A stretch of DNA of 64,000 bases from an uncultured Mobiluncus sp. (GTDB taxonomy: Bacteria > Actinomycetota > Actinomycetes > Actinomycetales > Actinomycetaceae): NCBI RefSeq assembly GCF_947087965.1, contig NZ_CAMUES010000005.1, positions 62,001 to 126,000 on the forward strand. Direction: 5' to 3'. Under the pieces are notes generated by a model that was not told the DNA's origin, did not search any database, and was given only the letters and a program-made list of their open reading frames with translations. Below, one piece after another: positions 26,060-34,550 of this stretch. Every line of letters begins with the position of its first letter. Position 1 is the stretch's first letter. Both the position numbers and the translations under genes were made by a program.

Positions 26060-26431
26060 TCACGCCGCGATGACGTCGGTAGCGCTGAAGTCCGTGCCTT
26101 TGAACAATAGCGGTTCGTTCAGGGCGCGGGAGGCAGCGTAGGAAAAACAGTCCCCGAAGTTGAGTTTGGCTGGCGAGCCCGAGCCGCGGGCGAAATTTTG
26201 GATGGCGAAGCGAGCCCAATAGAGGTGGTTTTGATCCACGGGAGTGATTTCAATGCCCAAGGCGTGAAGGACCTGTGGTGGATCACCGTACTTGCACGCC
26301 ACGAGTTCAAACTCAACTGCGGTTCCCGCACTGATTTTCGTGTTGTCGCTACGGAGGATTTTTTCGAGATATTCCCGGTAGCCGGGTTCCTGAGCCATAA
26401 TGGCGATTAAAACTGAGGTATCTACAATCAC
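26060..26431 (-). CDS. vapC: PIN-domain toxin of a VapBC pair
   Basis: 123 residues. The PIN fold is clear: MIVDTSVLIAIM with the first catalytic Asp (residue 4), an acidic residue in GTAVEFELVA, and LNFGDCFSYAAS carrying the third Asp, then LLFKGTDFSATDV with the last. VapC toxins are Mg-dependent ribonucleases that cut tRNA or rRNA when freed from VapB. Its ATG overlaps the antitoxin stop, the usual coupling. It lies tail-to-tail with cgoX inside the heme region, together with an AT-rich lipoprotein gene, which suggests an acquired segment. Confidence 0.9.
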   Translation of the reverse strand: MIVDTSVLIAIMAQEPGYREYLEKILRSDNTKISAGTAVEFELVACKYGDPPQVLHALGIEITPVDQNHLYWARFAIQNFARGSGSPAKLNFGDCFSYAASRALNEPLLFKGTDFSATDVIAA

Positions 26432-26673
26432 TTCGGTAATCCGTCCTCATCGTAGAGGTCGTCATCAGTCAAGAAAGTTATCCCTTCCTCCTCCACTTGG
26501 GCTTGAATTTCCCTGATAGCCTGCAGTTTTTCCTCATAAGTCGGTCGGCGCGTAGTCTCGAGTTCCCGTTGGGCCAGTTCGCGCACCACAGCGGTCATGG
26601 TCATGCCTTTACGATTCGCGAGTTCGCGAACGTTTTCATACACCTGGGGATCTTTGATAGTCAGCATCGGCAT
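26428..26673 (-). CDS. vapB: VapB-type ribbon-helix-helix antitoxin
   Basis: 81 residues. The N-terminal part (MLTIKDPQVYENVRELANRKGMTMTAVVRELAQREL) fits a short strand plus two helices of a ribbon-helix-helix DNA-binding unit. The acidic C-terminus (FLTDDDLYDEDGLPK) would bind VapC. TAGAAT lies about six bases before the ATG and no ribosome-binding site is visible, so a leaderless transcript starting at or near the ATG is likely. A second in-frame ATG two codons later is possible. The pair is expected to repress its own promoter. Confidence 0.85.
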   Translation of the reverse strand: MPMLTIKDPQVYENVRELANRKGMTMTAVVRELAQRELETTRRPTYEEKLQAIREIQAQVEEEGITFLTDDDLYDEDGLPK

Positions 26674-26962
26674 AGAAAAATTCTACCATGAATGCTAGAA
26701 AAGCGGGAGGTGGGTTTGCCCCTTCGGTTACAACTTAGGCATGCACGGAGTTTCTCAGTTGGGTATGGAAACACTCGCGGTTAATCGATAAGTGAACAAC
26801 CGAAAATAGTGGTTGAAAACAGTAGATTTGTGCCGTTGGTCAATTAAAATAGATATACGGGGGGTTCACTGGAGATATCCGCGTGACACTATGGAAAGTG
26901 TGTGAATTCTAACGGTTCGCCTGATGACAAGGACGTCTTGAGGAGGGCTTTAAGGAGTAAAA

Positions 26963-27040
26963 ATGGCGTTACGCATGGGGAAATTTGTCGCGTTAGCCGG
27001 TGGTCTGGCATTGATAACGCGAGATTTATCTGTAATCTAG
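26963..27040 (+). CDS. Possible 25-residue peptide upstream of lipoprotein gene
   Basis: An ATG five bases after AAGGAG opens a 25-codon frame whose product is basic at the start and then hydrophobic (MALRMGKFVALAGGLALI), like the first half of a signal peptide. It ends at TAG 27038-27040, 27 bases before the lipoprotein start. A CGCGTTA/TAACGCG inverted repeat (26989-26995 and 27015-27021) lies within it. It may be a leader peptide, a small membrane peptide, or the remnant of a broken secreted-protein gene. The remaining intergenic bases (26674-26962) are AT-rich and hold only weak promoter-like sequences. Confidence 0.4.
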   Translation: MALRMGKFVALAGGLALITRDLSVI

Positions 27041-27067
27041 GGAAAAGAAAGGAAGGTGAGCTGTTCC

Positions 27068-27982
27068 ATGAAAAAAATATTTATAATTCCACTGGTTCTT
27101 TCGCTGACTGTACTGTTGGGCAGTTGCGCGAACTCTGATAACAACAATGGAAGTACTGCTGCAACCGAGTCGACCAGACAGGTCGAGCCAGCGTTTAAGT
27201 ATATTTATGAAACTGGTTCAGGATATACCGGAGAACTCTCTGCCCTCGAAATCAATACTTGTATTAATTCACTTGATTTGATACATTCCACAGATTCTAC
27301 AGAGGTTAGTTTTCCCTACCATCAAAAACCAGGCATTTACCTCTGGGATCCCTCCACCCCCAGCGTTAAGATGAAGAGTTGGTACAACAACATCAAGCGT
27401 CTGGTGAATGCTGGGGATCCTGATGCTATCGGCGAAGTCTCCAGCATGTTAGCCCTCCTGATCCAGGCTTATCACCCAGATAAAGTAGGTTTCATGGTCA
27501 GATTTGATTTGTTAACCAATGAAACCGGGCTGACCTTAGTTGGAGACGGTAACGATACTGTTATGTCTTGGGATCAAATCATTTCTCAGCTCGACTTACA
27601 TAATGAACCGGGTATCGCGGAACTAGCGAGTTTGCTAAAAGGAAAGAACGATAAGATTGATATTCGCTTTGTTAAGAATAGCACCGAACAATTATGTAAA
27701 GCATACCGCGGTTTCCAGAACGATATTTCAAACAACTGGGATTTAAACGAAACTAATCATAAATTCCTATATGATGTCGAGAAAGATATGATTAACTTTC
27801 AGCTTCGTGAAGATGCCAAGAAATATCATTGCGGATGCCTAATTACTAACCCCTCCAAACCATTTAGATTAGCCGATGTTACGACCCAAGTAACAGATTT
27901 TACAGGAGTTATTCATAACAAATATCCCGGACTAATGTATTATTCTGAATACCCGGCTACTCAACCTGAACCACAGCCCTAG
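27068..27982 (+). CDS. Putative lipoprotein of unknown function
   Basis: 304 residues from the ATG at 27068; an in-frame GTG four codons earlier is less likely because GGAAGGTGAG then serves as ribosome-binding site. The type II signal peptide is clear: KK, a hydrophobic core, and LLGSC with Cys20. The mature protein is hydrophilic, with Asn/Asp-rich and helical segments (KSWYNNIKRLVNAG, SSMLALLIQAYHPDKVG) and no domain I recognise. The gene is visibly more AT-rich than the heme genes on both sides and, with vapBC, splits the heme gene set, so horizontal origin is likely. Confidence 0.75.
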   Translation: MKKIFIIPLVLSLTVLLGSCANSDNNNGSTAATESTRQVEPAFKYIYETGSGYTGELSALEINTCINSLDLIHSTDSTEVSFPYHQKPGIYLWDPSTPSVKMKSWYNNIKRLVNAGDPDAIGEVSSMLALLIQAYHPDKVGFMVRFDLLTNETGLTLVGDGNDTVMSWDQIISQLDLHNEPGIAELASLLKGKNDKIDIRFVKNSTEQLCKAYRGFQNDISNNWDLNETNHKFLYDVEKDMINFQLREDAKKYHCGCLITNPSKPFRLADVTTQVTDFTGVIHNKYPGLMYYSEYPATQPEPQP

Positions 27983-28109
27983 CTTTCAATGCTGTTGCTC
28001 AGAACCACGCTAATTACGGATAATGCTTCTTGCGTGACCTCTGCTACACAGTCAATCCTCTCGTGAGCTTGACTAGGTTGTACCGCCTGAATGTCCTAAG
28101 CTAGAGCTT

Positions 28110-29231
28110 ATGCAAACGATTGGCAGCGCTGAGCGTCCGCTCGTGATTGGCACCCGGGCCTCCGCTCTGGCTTTGACCCAAACCCGCACGGTGGCATCCG
28201 ATTTGGAGCAGCGCGGGTTACACGTCCAAGTACAGACCTTTACCACGGAGGGCGACGTCAACCGGGCTTCCCTGGCCAGCCTCGGCGGAGTCGGCGTATT
28301 CGCGGCGGCCCTGCGGGTGGCGCTGCTGGAGGGTCACTGCGACCTGGTGGTGCACTCTCTGAAAGACCTGCCCACCGTGCCGGTAGACGGTCTGGTGGTG
28401 GCGGCCACCCCGACTCGTGAAGATCCGGGGGATGTACTGGTGGCGCGCGACAATCTAGGTTTGGAGGATTTGCCCGCCGGCTCGCGTCTGGGAACAGGCT
28501 CGCCGCGCCGAGCCCGCCAGATAGCGGCCGCGCGCCCGGATATTACGTTGGTAGACATTCGTGGCAACGTCCCCACGCGGGTCGGGCGGGTGAAAGGTTT
28601 GGCTGCTGTGGCTGAGCGGGCCGGCCTGCAGCCGGGCAAGGCCGCCGAGGATTTAGACGGGGTGGTGCTGGCACGAGCCGGACTGCGCCGCTTGGGAATG
28701 GATGAGGCCATCACGGATTCCCTGGAAGGCACGGTGATTCCGGCCGGCGGACAGGGCGCGCTAGCTCTGGAAACCCGTCCCGAACTGCTGGACAGCGAAG
28801 AGGGGCGAAACTTCGCCCAAATCCTCAAGTTTGTGGACGACGAACCCACCCATTTAGAGGTCAGTGCGGAACGCGCCCTGCTACGCTACCTGGAAGCGGG
28901 CTGCGCCGCGCCCTTGGGCGTGCGCGGAGTGGTGACCTGGGACAAACGAGTCGAAGCACCCTCGGGACGCCTAGAACTGACCGCCCGAGTGATCGGAAAT
29001 CAGGGCGAAGTCTTGGAAGTCAACGGAGAAACCACCGTACTACTGGGGGCCGAAGCCGCGCAGCGTGATTTCGCGCTGGCCGCGGCCCAACAGCTCGGGG
29101 TGGATTTAGCTGGGGAACTGTTGGCGGCCGGAGCCGCAACAATCGCCGACCTCAAGGCCGCTAAACCCGAGACAACCCAGAGTGGTGCGAATCAGACTGT
29201 AGACAATGAAAAGGAATTGTGGGGGGAATAA
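28110..29231 (+). CDS. hemC: Hydroxymethylbilane synthase (porphobilinogen deaminase)
   Basis: 373 residues. Recognisable motifs are LVIGTRASALALTQT, the GGVGVFAAALRVALLEGHCDLVVHSLKDLP stretch with the catalytic Asp and Lys, RGNVPTRVGR, and LEAGCAAPLGVRG with the Cys that holds the dipyrromethane cofactor. It joins four porphobilinogen units. The family is usually about 310 long; the extra length is in small loops and a Thr/Gln-rich tail. No ribosome-binding site is seen. A TAAGCT-AG-AGCTTA palindrome ends at the A of the ATG and could be a regulator site. It starts the hemC-hemD-hemB-hemL-purB run. Confidence 0.93.
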   Translation: MQTIGSAERPLVIGTRASALALTQTRTVASDLEQRGLHVQVQTFTTEGDVNRASLASLGGVGVFAAALRVALLEGHCDLVVHSLKDLPTVPVDGLVVAATPTREDPGDVLVARDNLGLEDLPAGSRLGTGSPRRARQIAAARPDITLVDIRGNVPTRVGRVKGLAAVAERAGLQPGKAAEDLDGVVLARAGLRRLGMDEAITDSLEGTVIPAGGQGALALETRPELLDSEEGRNFAQILKFVDDEPTHLEVSAERALLRYLEAGCAAPLGVRGVVTWDKRVEAPSGRLELTARVIGNQGEVLEVNGETTVLLGAEAAQRDFALAAAQQLGVDLAGELLAAGAATIADLKAAKPETTQSGANQTVDNEKELWGE

Positions 29232-29237
29232 CATTTG

Positions 29238-29996
29238 ATGAAACCTAAACTGTTGGTGCCCAGGGTCCCGGGAGACGTGTTGGCACGGGGACTGGAAAAG
29301 GCGGGTCTGCCGGTGGTGTGCGCTCCCGTGACCGAGAAAGTACCCACTGCCAGTGAGGACTGGTATGAGCCGATGCAGCGACTGCAGGACGGGGAATACG
29401 ACTGGGTTGTACTCTCCAGCGTGGCAACAGCCACGTTTCTGGACGCTCACTATGACCTGGAAGATTTGTTTGCCCAAGTGCAGGTCGCAGCCGTAGGTGC
29501 CGCCACCGCCGAAGCCATCCGTCAGCTTGACGGTCATGTTGACCTGGTAGGACCCGATCCAGCCTGCGCCGAGTCGCTGGTCAAGGCGTTTCCGCCGGGG
29601 ACTGGAACGGTGCTGCTGCCCGGTGCGGTTGGGGCGGCCCCGACCCTGGGACAAGGGTTGAACCGCAAGGGATACAACGTGGAAAAGCTGCGGCTCTATG
29701 AATCCGTGTGCCTACCCGATTTACCGCTGGAATGGGAGACCGTCCTGGCTCCCGGAACGCTGACCTACGTGCTGGTTACGGCCGGTTCGGTAGCACGCGC
29801 CGCCCACGAACTGCTGACGAAAGCCGGCGTGAAACAATGGCCCGAACCCATCGCTTTCGGGAAATCTTCCGCCACCGTGCTGCGAGAACTGGGCTGGTCT
29901 GCCGCCGAGGTTTGTGAAACCACGAACACCGAAGGGGTCGTTCGGGCATATGAAAACGTTGTTCGAGAACTAGAACAGAAAGCCGCACGAGATTAG
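29238..29996 (+). CDS. hemD: Uroporphyrinogen-III synthase
   Basis: 252 residues from the ATG at 29238; a TTG codon just before it is in frame. HemD proteins are poorly conserved. The assignment rests on position between hemC and hemB and on family-like segments: WVVLSSVATATFLD, VAAVGAATAEAIR, VLLPGAVGAAPTLGQGLNRKGYNVEKLRLYESV and YVLVTAGSVARAAHELL. It closes hydroxymethylbilane with inversion of ring D to give uroporphyrinogen III. GGGGGGAA upstream serves as ribosome-binding site. The gap to hemC is only a few bases. Confidence 0.88.
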   Translation: MKPKLLVPRVPGDVLARGLEKAGLPVVCAPVTEKVPTASEDWYEPMQRLQDGEYDWVVLSSVATATFLDAHYDLEDLFAQVQVAAVGAATAEAIRQLDGHVDLVGPDPACAESLVKAFPPGTGTVLLPGAVGAAPTLGQGLNRKGYNVEKLRLYESVCLPDLPLEWETVLAPGTLTYVLVTAGSVARAAHELLTKAGVKQWPEPIAFGKSSATVLRELGWSAAEVCETTNTEGVVRAYENVVRELEQKAARD

Positions 29997-30005
29997 GGGA
30001 TAACT

Positions 30006-31130
30006 ATGACAGGATTACCGCACGCCGCAAATTTGGGGGTAGGACCGACCACCCCGAGCGCTACCGGGGGACGGCACACCGGGACTTCTGAAGCCGAAGC
30101 CACAGCCGGAACGAAAGAAAAGGTCGTGCCTGCGCGGAAACTGCCCCACGGTCTGACCCCTTTTGTCCGTCCCCGCCGGTTGCGCACGTCTGTGCCGATG
30201 CGTCGCCTGGTGGCGGAAACCCGCTGGAGCCCTGAACAGCTGATCCTGCCCGTATTCGTGCGTGACGGGATTAGCGAACCGGTAGAGATTCCGTCCATGC
30301 CCGGCCAATACCAGCACACGCCCGAGTCTTTGGCGCAGTTGGGCCGGGAAGCGGCGGATGCCGGCATCGGGGGCATGATTGTGTTCGGGGTCCCCACCGA
30401 CGCTGACAAAGACGAAACCGGTTCGGCAGCTTGGGATCCCAACGGGATTCAAAACCGGGGCATCGCCGCCCTCGCTGACGCGGTCGGGGACCAGCTGGTG
30501 GTCATGGCCGACACCTGCCTGGACGAGACGACCTCGCACGGACACTGCGGACCGCTGCGCCCTGACGGTGTGGTAGACAACGATTGGGCGGTGTCCTGTT
30601 ACGCGGCTACGGCGGTGTCACAAGCGCGGGCCGGGGCGGCCGCGGTCGGCCCCAGCGGCATGATGGACGGCCAGGTCGCCGCTATCCGTGAGGCTCTGGA
30701 TGAAGCCGGGTACAGTGACGTGGCGATTATGGCCTACTCCGCCAAATATGCTTCCGGCCTGTTCGGGCCGTTTCGGGACGCGGTCGGTTGCGCCCTGAAA
30801 GGCGACCGGCGCACCTATCAGCAGGACCCCGCCAACCGCCGCGAAGGACTGCGCGAAACCCTGCTGGACATTGAGGAAGGCGCCGACATGGTTATGGTCA
30901 AGCCCGCCTCGCTGTACCTGGACGTGCTGGCTGACGTGGCCGCAGCTTCACCGGTGCCGGTGGCTGCCTACCAGGTGTCCGGCGAATATGCGATGATTGA
31001 GGCGGCAGCCGCTAACGGCTGGATTGACCGTTCCCGGGTCATCGACGAGTCCCTGACCTCGATTGTTCGGGCCGGAGCGGACATCGTGTTGACCTACTAT
31101 GCGATTGAGGCGGCGCAAGGCTTGGCCTAA
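30006..31130 (+). CDS. hemB: Porphobilinogen synthase (ALA dehydratase)
   Basis: 374 residues. Family motifs: RRLRTSVPMRRLVAET, the metal region ADTCLDETTSHGHCG, the first Schiff-base Lys in MAYSAKYASGLFGPFRDAVG and the second in DMVMVKPASLYLDV. The metal region has two cysteines with Asp in between, intermediate between zinc-type and magnesium-type enzymes. An N-terminal extension of about 45 residues, rich in Thr, Gly and Ala, precedes the conserved fold. It condenses two 5-aminolevulinate molecules. It begins ten bases after the hemD stop behind TTAGGGGAT. Confidence 0.93.
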   Translation: MTGLPHAANLGVGPTTPSATGGRHTGTSEAEATAGTKEKVVPARKLPHGLTPFVRPRRLRTSVPMRRLVAETRWSPEQLILPVFVRDGISEPVEIPSMPGQYQHTPESLAQLGREAADAGIGGMIVFGVPTDADKDETGSAAWDPNGIQNRGIAALADAVGDQLVVMADTCLDETTSHGHCGPLRPDGVVDNDWAVSCYAATAVSQARAGAAAVGPSGMMDGQVAAIREALDEAGYSDVAIMAYSAKYASGLFGPFRDAVGCALKGDRRTYQQDPANRREGLRETLLDIEEGADMVMVKPASLYLDVLADVAAASPVPVAAYQVSGEYAMIEAAAANGWIDRSRVIDESLTSIVRAGADIVLTYYAIEAAQGLA

Positions 31131-31216
31131 CCGAGCCCGCGTCACGGCCAGCGAGCCGGAAACGTGACCCGAAAGACCTTGTGACACAGTACTTTCATCA
31201 CCCAAAGGAGGGCGAA

Positions 31217-32626
31217 ATGACAACGAATGCTGATTTGTTTGCGGCGGCTCAAGCCGTCATCCCCGGCGGGGTCGATTCCCCCGTCCGCGCCTACGGTTCG
31301 GTCGGGGGCGTGCCGGCTTTCGTGACTCGCGCCAAAGGTCCGCGCGTGTGGGACGCGGAAGGTCACGAGTTCGTTGACCTGGTTTGTTCCTGGGGGCCGA
31401 TGCTGCTGGGTCACGCTGATGAACGGGTGGTCGAGGCCGTGACGCACGCGGCCGAGGCAGGTCTCAGTTTCGGGGCGCCCACCGAGTCGGAAACCCTGCT
31501 GGCCGAGACGATCCGCCAACGGGTGCCGCTGGCGGAAAAGGTCCGTTTCGTCTCGACCGGAACCGAAGCGACCATGACCGCTATTCGCTTGGCGCGCGGG
31601 GCGACCGGGCGGGATTTGATTATCAAGTTCGCCGGCAACTATCACGGACACTCTGACGGTTTGCTTAGCGAAGCCGGTTCCGGGGTAGCCACCGGCGGTT
31701 TGCCCGCCTCCGCGGGAGTACCGGCGGGGATTTCGGCTCTGACCCTGGTGTTGCCCTACAACAATGTGAAAGCTGTACAGGAAGCATTTGCCCGGCGCGG
31801 TTCCGAGATTGCCGCGGTCATCGTGGAGGGTGCCGCCGCGAATATGGGGGTCGTGGCACCCCGGGCCGGATTCCTGCCCGAAATTTCCCGGCTGTGCCGC
31901 GAGTACGGGGCGTTGATGATTCAAGACGAGGTGCTGACCGGGTTTCGGGTGTCGCCCTCGGGCTGGTGGGGGTTGTCCACCGGGCGGGAATATTTGGAAA
32001 GTCCAGAGGGCACCACGTCCGGTCCGGCGGGACTGTTCCCGGTAGGGGTCGCCGCCCAAAACGAGGGTGTGACTTTCGGCGAGTTTTGGACCCCGGACTT
32101 GTTGACCTTCGGCAAGGTCATCGGGGGAGGCATGCCCCTGGCGGCTATCGGGGGCCGCGCCGAACTGATGAATCAGCTCGCCCCCCTCGGTCCGGTCTAT
32201 CAGGCCGGAACCTTGAGCGGCAATCCCCTGTCCTGCGCGGCCGGACTGGCCACCTTACAAGGTGCCGACAACAATGTGTATGGCAAGGTCGATGCGGTGG
32301 CCGACACGATTGCGGGCGCTCTGGACGCGGCGTTGAACCGGGAGGACGTCCCTCACTTCATCGGGCGAGCTGGTTCGCTGTTCTCCGTGTTCTTTTCCGA
32401 GACTCCCGTCATCGATTATGCCGGCGCAAAATCCCAAGAAACCTGGCGATTCGCCCCGATGTTCTGGGAGTTTTACCGGCAAGGCGTCATGTTGCCGCCC
32501 TCCGTGTTCGAAGCCTGGTTTGTGTCTGCAGCTCACTTTGGCGATGATGCGGCCATTAACCAGATTCTGGACGCGATTCCGGCCGCGGCGAAGGCTGCCG
32601 CCACCGCACAGGCGCCCCAGGCTTGA
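31217..32626 (+). CDS. hemL: Glutamate-1-semialdehyde 2,1-aminomutase
   Basis: 469 residues from the ATG at 31217, chosen for the perfect AAAGGAGGG before it. Motifs: VIPGGVDSPVRAYGSVGG, FVSTGTEATMTAIRLARG, NYHGHSDGLL, LMIQDEVLTGFR and the PLP-lysine in LLTFGKVIGGGMPLAAIGG. It makes 5-aminolevulinate, following HemA. About 35 extra residues (WWGLSTGREYLESPEGTTSG and the following stretch) are inserted just before the PLP-lysine segment, where other family members have a short loop. An 80-base gap with a GTCACG/CGTGAC inverted repeat separates it from hemB. Confidence 0.93.
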   Translation: MTTNADLFAAAQAVIPGGVDSPVRAYGSVGGVPAFVTRAKGPRVWDAEGHEFVDLVCSWGPMLLGHADERVVEAVTHAAEAGLSFGAPTESETLLAETIRQRVPLAEKVRFVSTGTEATMTAIRLARGATGRDLIIKFAGNYHGHSDGLLSEAGSGVATGGLPASAGVPAGISALTLVLPYNNVKAVQEAFARRGSEIAAVIVEGAAANMGVVAPRAGFLPEISRLCREYGALMIQDEVLTGFRVSPSGWWGLSTGREYLESPEGTTSGPAGLFPVGVAAQNEGVTFGEFWTPDLLTFGKVIGGGMPLAAIGGRAELMNQLAPLGPVYQAGTLSGNPLSCAAGLATLQGADNNVYGKVDAVADTIAGALDAALNREDVPHFIGRAGSLFSVFFSETPVIDYAGAKSQETWRFAPMFWEFYRQGVMLPPSVFEAWFVSAAHFGDDAAINQILDAIPAAAKAAATAQAPQA

Positions 32627-32669
32627 ACACCGCATAAACCACCCCTCACAACTAGTGAAAGCAGAACAA

Positions 32670-34127
32670 ATGGTTACTGAATTTCCCACCGAACACGTTG
32701 ATTTGGGGGCGCTGAGCCCGGCGATTGCCCTCGGTTCACTGGACGGACGATACCGCGGGGTCGTGTCCCCGCTGGTCGACTGGTTTTCCGAAGCGGCGGT
32801 CAATCGGGCGCGCCTGTTCATTGAGATAGAGTGGCTCATTTGGCTCACTGACCAGGAAGTGCTGGACGGCGCGCCGGTGTTGAGCGCGGCTGAAAAATCG
32901 TATCTGCGCGGACTGGTCGGGACTTTCGGGGCGGACGAAATCGCTACGCTGAGCCAAACCGAAGCGAAAACCAAGCATGACGTGAAAGCGGTGGAATACC
33001 TGTTGAAGTCTGCCCTTGAGGCCGCCCCGGAGGCGTTAGGCGGTACGGAGGGCCAGGCACTGCCGGGCCTGAAAGAAATGGTGCACATTTTTTGCACTTC
33101 CGAGGACATCAACAACCTGACCTACGCGATTTTGATAAAGCACGGGGTGGGACGCGTGTGGCTGCCCGCCGCCCGCGCCTTGCAAGCCCAAATCACCGAC
33201 CTGGCCCGGGAAAACGCGGACGTGCCGATGCTGGCCCACACCCACGGGCAGCCCGCCACCCCCACCACCTTGGGACACGAACTGGCCGTGTTTGCCTGGC
33301 GCATGGACCGCCAGCTGAAACGCGTTGAAGCCCAGGAATACTTGGGCAAAATCAACGGCGCGACCGGCGATTTCGCGGCGCACACGGTGGCGGTACCAGG
33401 AGCAGATTGGGCGGCGCTGTCCCGCGGATTCGTCGAGGACCGACTCGGACTGACCTGGAATCCTTTGACCACCCAGATTGAATCCCACGACTATCAAGCG
33501 GAACTTTATGCGACGGTCACGCACTTTAACCGCATCGCCCACAACCTCGCCACCGATATTTGGACCTATATTTCCCTGCGGTATTTTGCCCAAGATTTGG
33601 CGGCGCAAGGTTCGACCGGGTCCTCGACCATGCCGCATAAAATCAACCCGATTCGGTTCGAAAACGCCGAAGCGAACCTCGAGATTTCCTCCGGCCTGTT
33701 CGAGGTGCTGGAACAGACCCTGGTCACGACCCGGATGCAGCGCGACCTCACCGATTCCACTACCCAGCGCAATATCGGCACCGCGTTTGGCCACTCCCTG
33801 CTGGCAATCGATAATCTGCGGCGCGGACTGGCCGGGCTGAAAGTTGATGCGGCCGTGATGGCAGCCGATTTGGACGACAACTGGGAAGTGTTGGGCGAGG
33901 CGGTCCAACAGACCATGCGTGTGGCGGGGATTGCCGGAGTTTCCGGCATGGATAACCCCTATGAGCGCTTGAAAGAGCTGACCCGCGGGCACAAGGTTGA
34001 CGGACCGCGAATGCGGCAGTTCATTGCCGACCTGGGGCTTCCCCCAGAGCAAACCGCACGTTTGCAGGCCCTGACACCCGCGACCTACACCGGGCTGGCC
34101 GCCCAGCTGGTCGACTACCTCGAATAA
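32670..34127 (+). CDS. purB: Adenylosuccinate lyase
   Basis: 485 residues from the ATG at 32670. The fumarase/aspartase superfamily signature is GSSTMPHKINPIRFENAEANLE. The start ALGSLDGRYRGVVSPLVDWFSEAA and TEAKTKHDVKAVEYLL plus HTHGQPATPTTLG are typical of PurB. It acts in purine synthesis (SAICAR to AICAR, and adenylosuccinate to AMP). It follows hemL by 43 bases and probably shares its transcript, although it has no known tie to heme. The ribosome-binding site is weak. Confidence 0.93.
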   Translation: MVTEFPTEHVDLGALSPAIALGSLDGRYRGVVSPLVDWFSEAAVNRARLFIEIEWLIWLTDQEVLDGAPVLSAAEKSYLRGLVGTFGADEIATLSQTEAKTKHDVKAVEYLLKSALEAAPEALGGTEGQALPGLKEMVHIFCTSEDINNLTYAILIKHGVGRVWLPAARALQAQITDLARENADVPMLAHTHGQPATPTTLGHELAVFAWRMDRQLKRVEAQEYLGKINGATGDFAAHTVAVPGADWAALSRGFVEDRLGLTWNPLTTQIESHDYQAELYATVTHFNRIAHNLATDIWTYISLRYFAQDLAAQGSTGSSTMPHKINPIRFENAEANLEISSGLFEVLEQTLVTTRMQRDLTDSTTQRNIGTAFGHSLLAIDNLRRGLAGLKVDAAVMAADLDDNWEVLGEAVQQTMRVAGIAGVSGMDNPYERLKELTRGHKVDGPRMRQFIADLGLPPEQTARLQALTPATYTGLAAQLVDYLE

Positions 34128-34260
34128 GCTGGGCTCAGCCCACTAAACAGGGCCGATTCCGGTTCCGCTGGGTGGGAATAATCCGGTGCAACCGGTGGTT
34201 GAAATGGACAGTGGCCCTGCGAGCGGCCAATAATGAAAACAGCAACGAAAGGAACTCCCA

Positions 34261-34485
34261 ATGGCAACCCTCACCATGAACCTCGACGGACTGACTTGTG
34301 ACATGTGCGTCAAGCACATCACCGCTGACCTCAGCGACCTAGAGGGCGTTGAGCGGGTTGAGGTGGTGCGTGACGAGGGCCGCGGGGTCGCTACCGTGAT
34401 CGGCGAAAGCCTGCCCTCCGACCAGGTCCTCACCGAAACCGTGCAGGACGCCGGCAACTACCGCGTCGTGTCCATCGACCGCTAG
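34261..34485 (+). CDS. copZ: Copper chaperone, heavy-metal-associated domain
   Basis: 74 residues forming one HMA domain: LTMNLDGLTCDMCVKHITADLSDLEGVERVEV with the metal-binding Cys13 and Cys16. It should hand Cu(I) to the P-type ATPase encoded 65 bases downstream. AAAGGAACTCCC gives the ribosome-binding site. The upstream 130 bases hold GGTTG/CAACC inverted elements but I cannot assign a CsoR or CopY box. Confidence 0.9.
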   Translation: MATLTMNLDGLTCDMCVKHITADLSDLEGVERVEVVRDEGRGVATVIGESLPSDQVLTETVQDAGNYRVVSIDR

Positions 34486-34550
34486 ATTTTGTTTCCTGAG
34501 CCGTCTCCAGCGGTGGTGTTGGGGCGGTGCGGGAACGGCCTGGTGGTTTG

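Noticed and set aside
26902..27138. 78-codon frame overlapping the lipoprotein start
   Set aside because: Runs out of frame into the lipoprotein signal peptide, has no ribosome-binding site, and contains no recognisable protein sequence.
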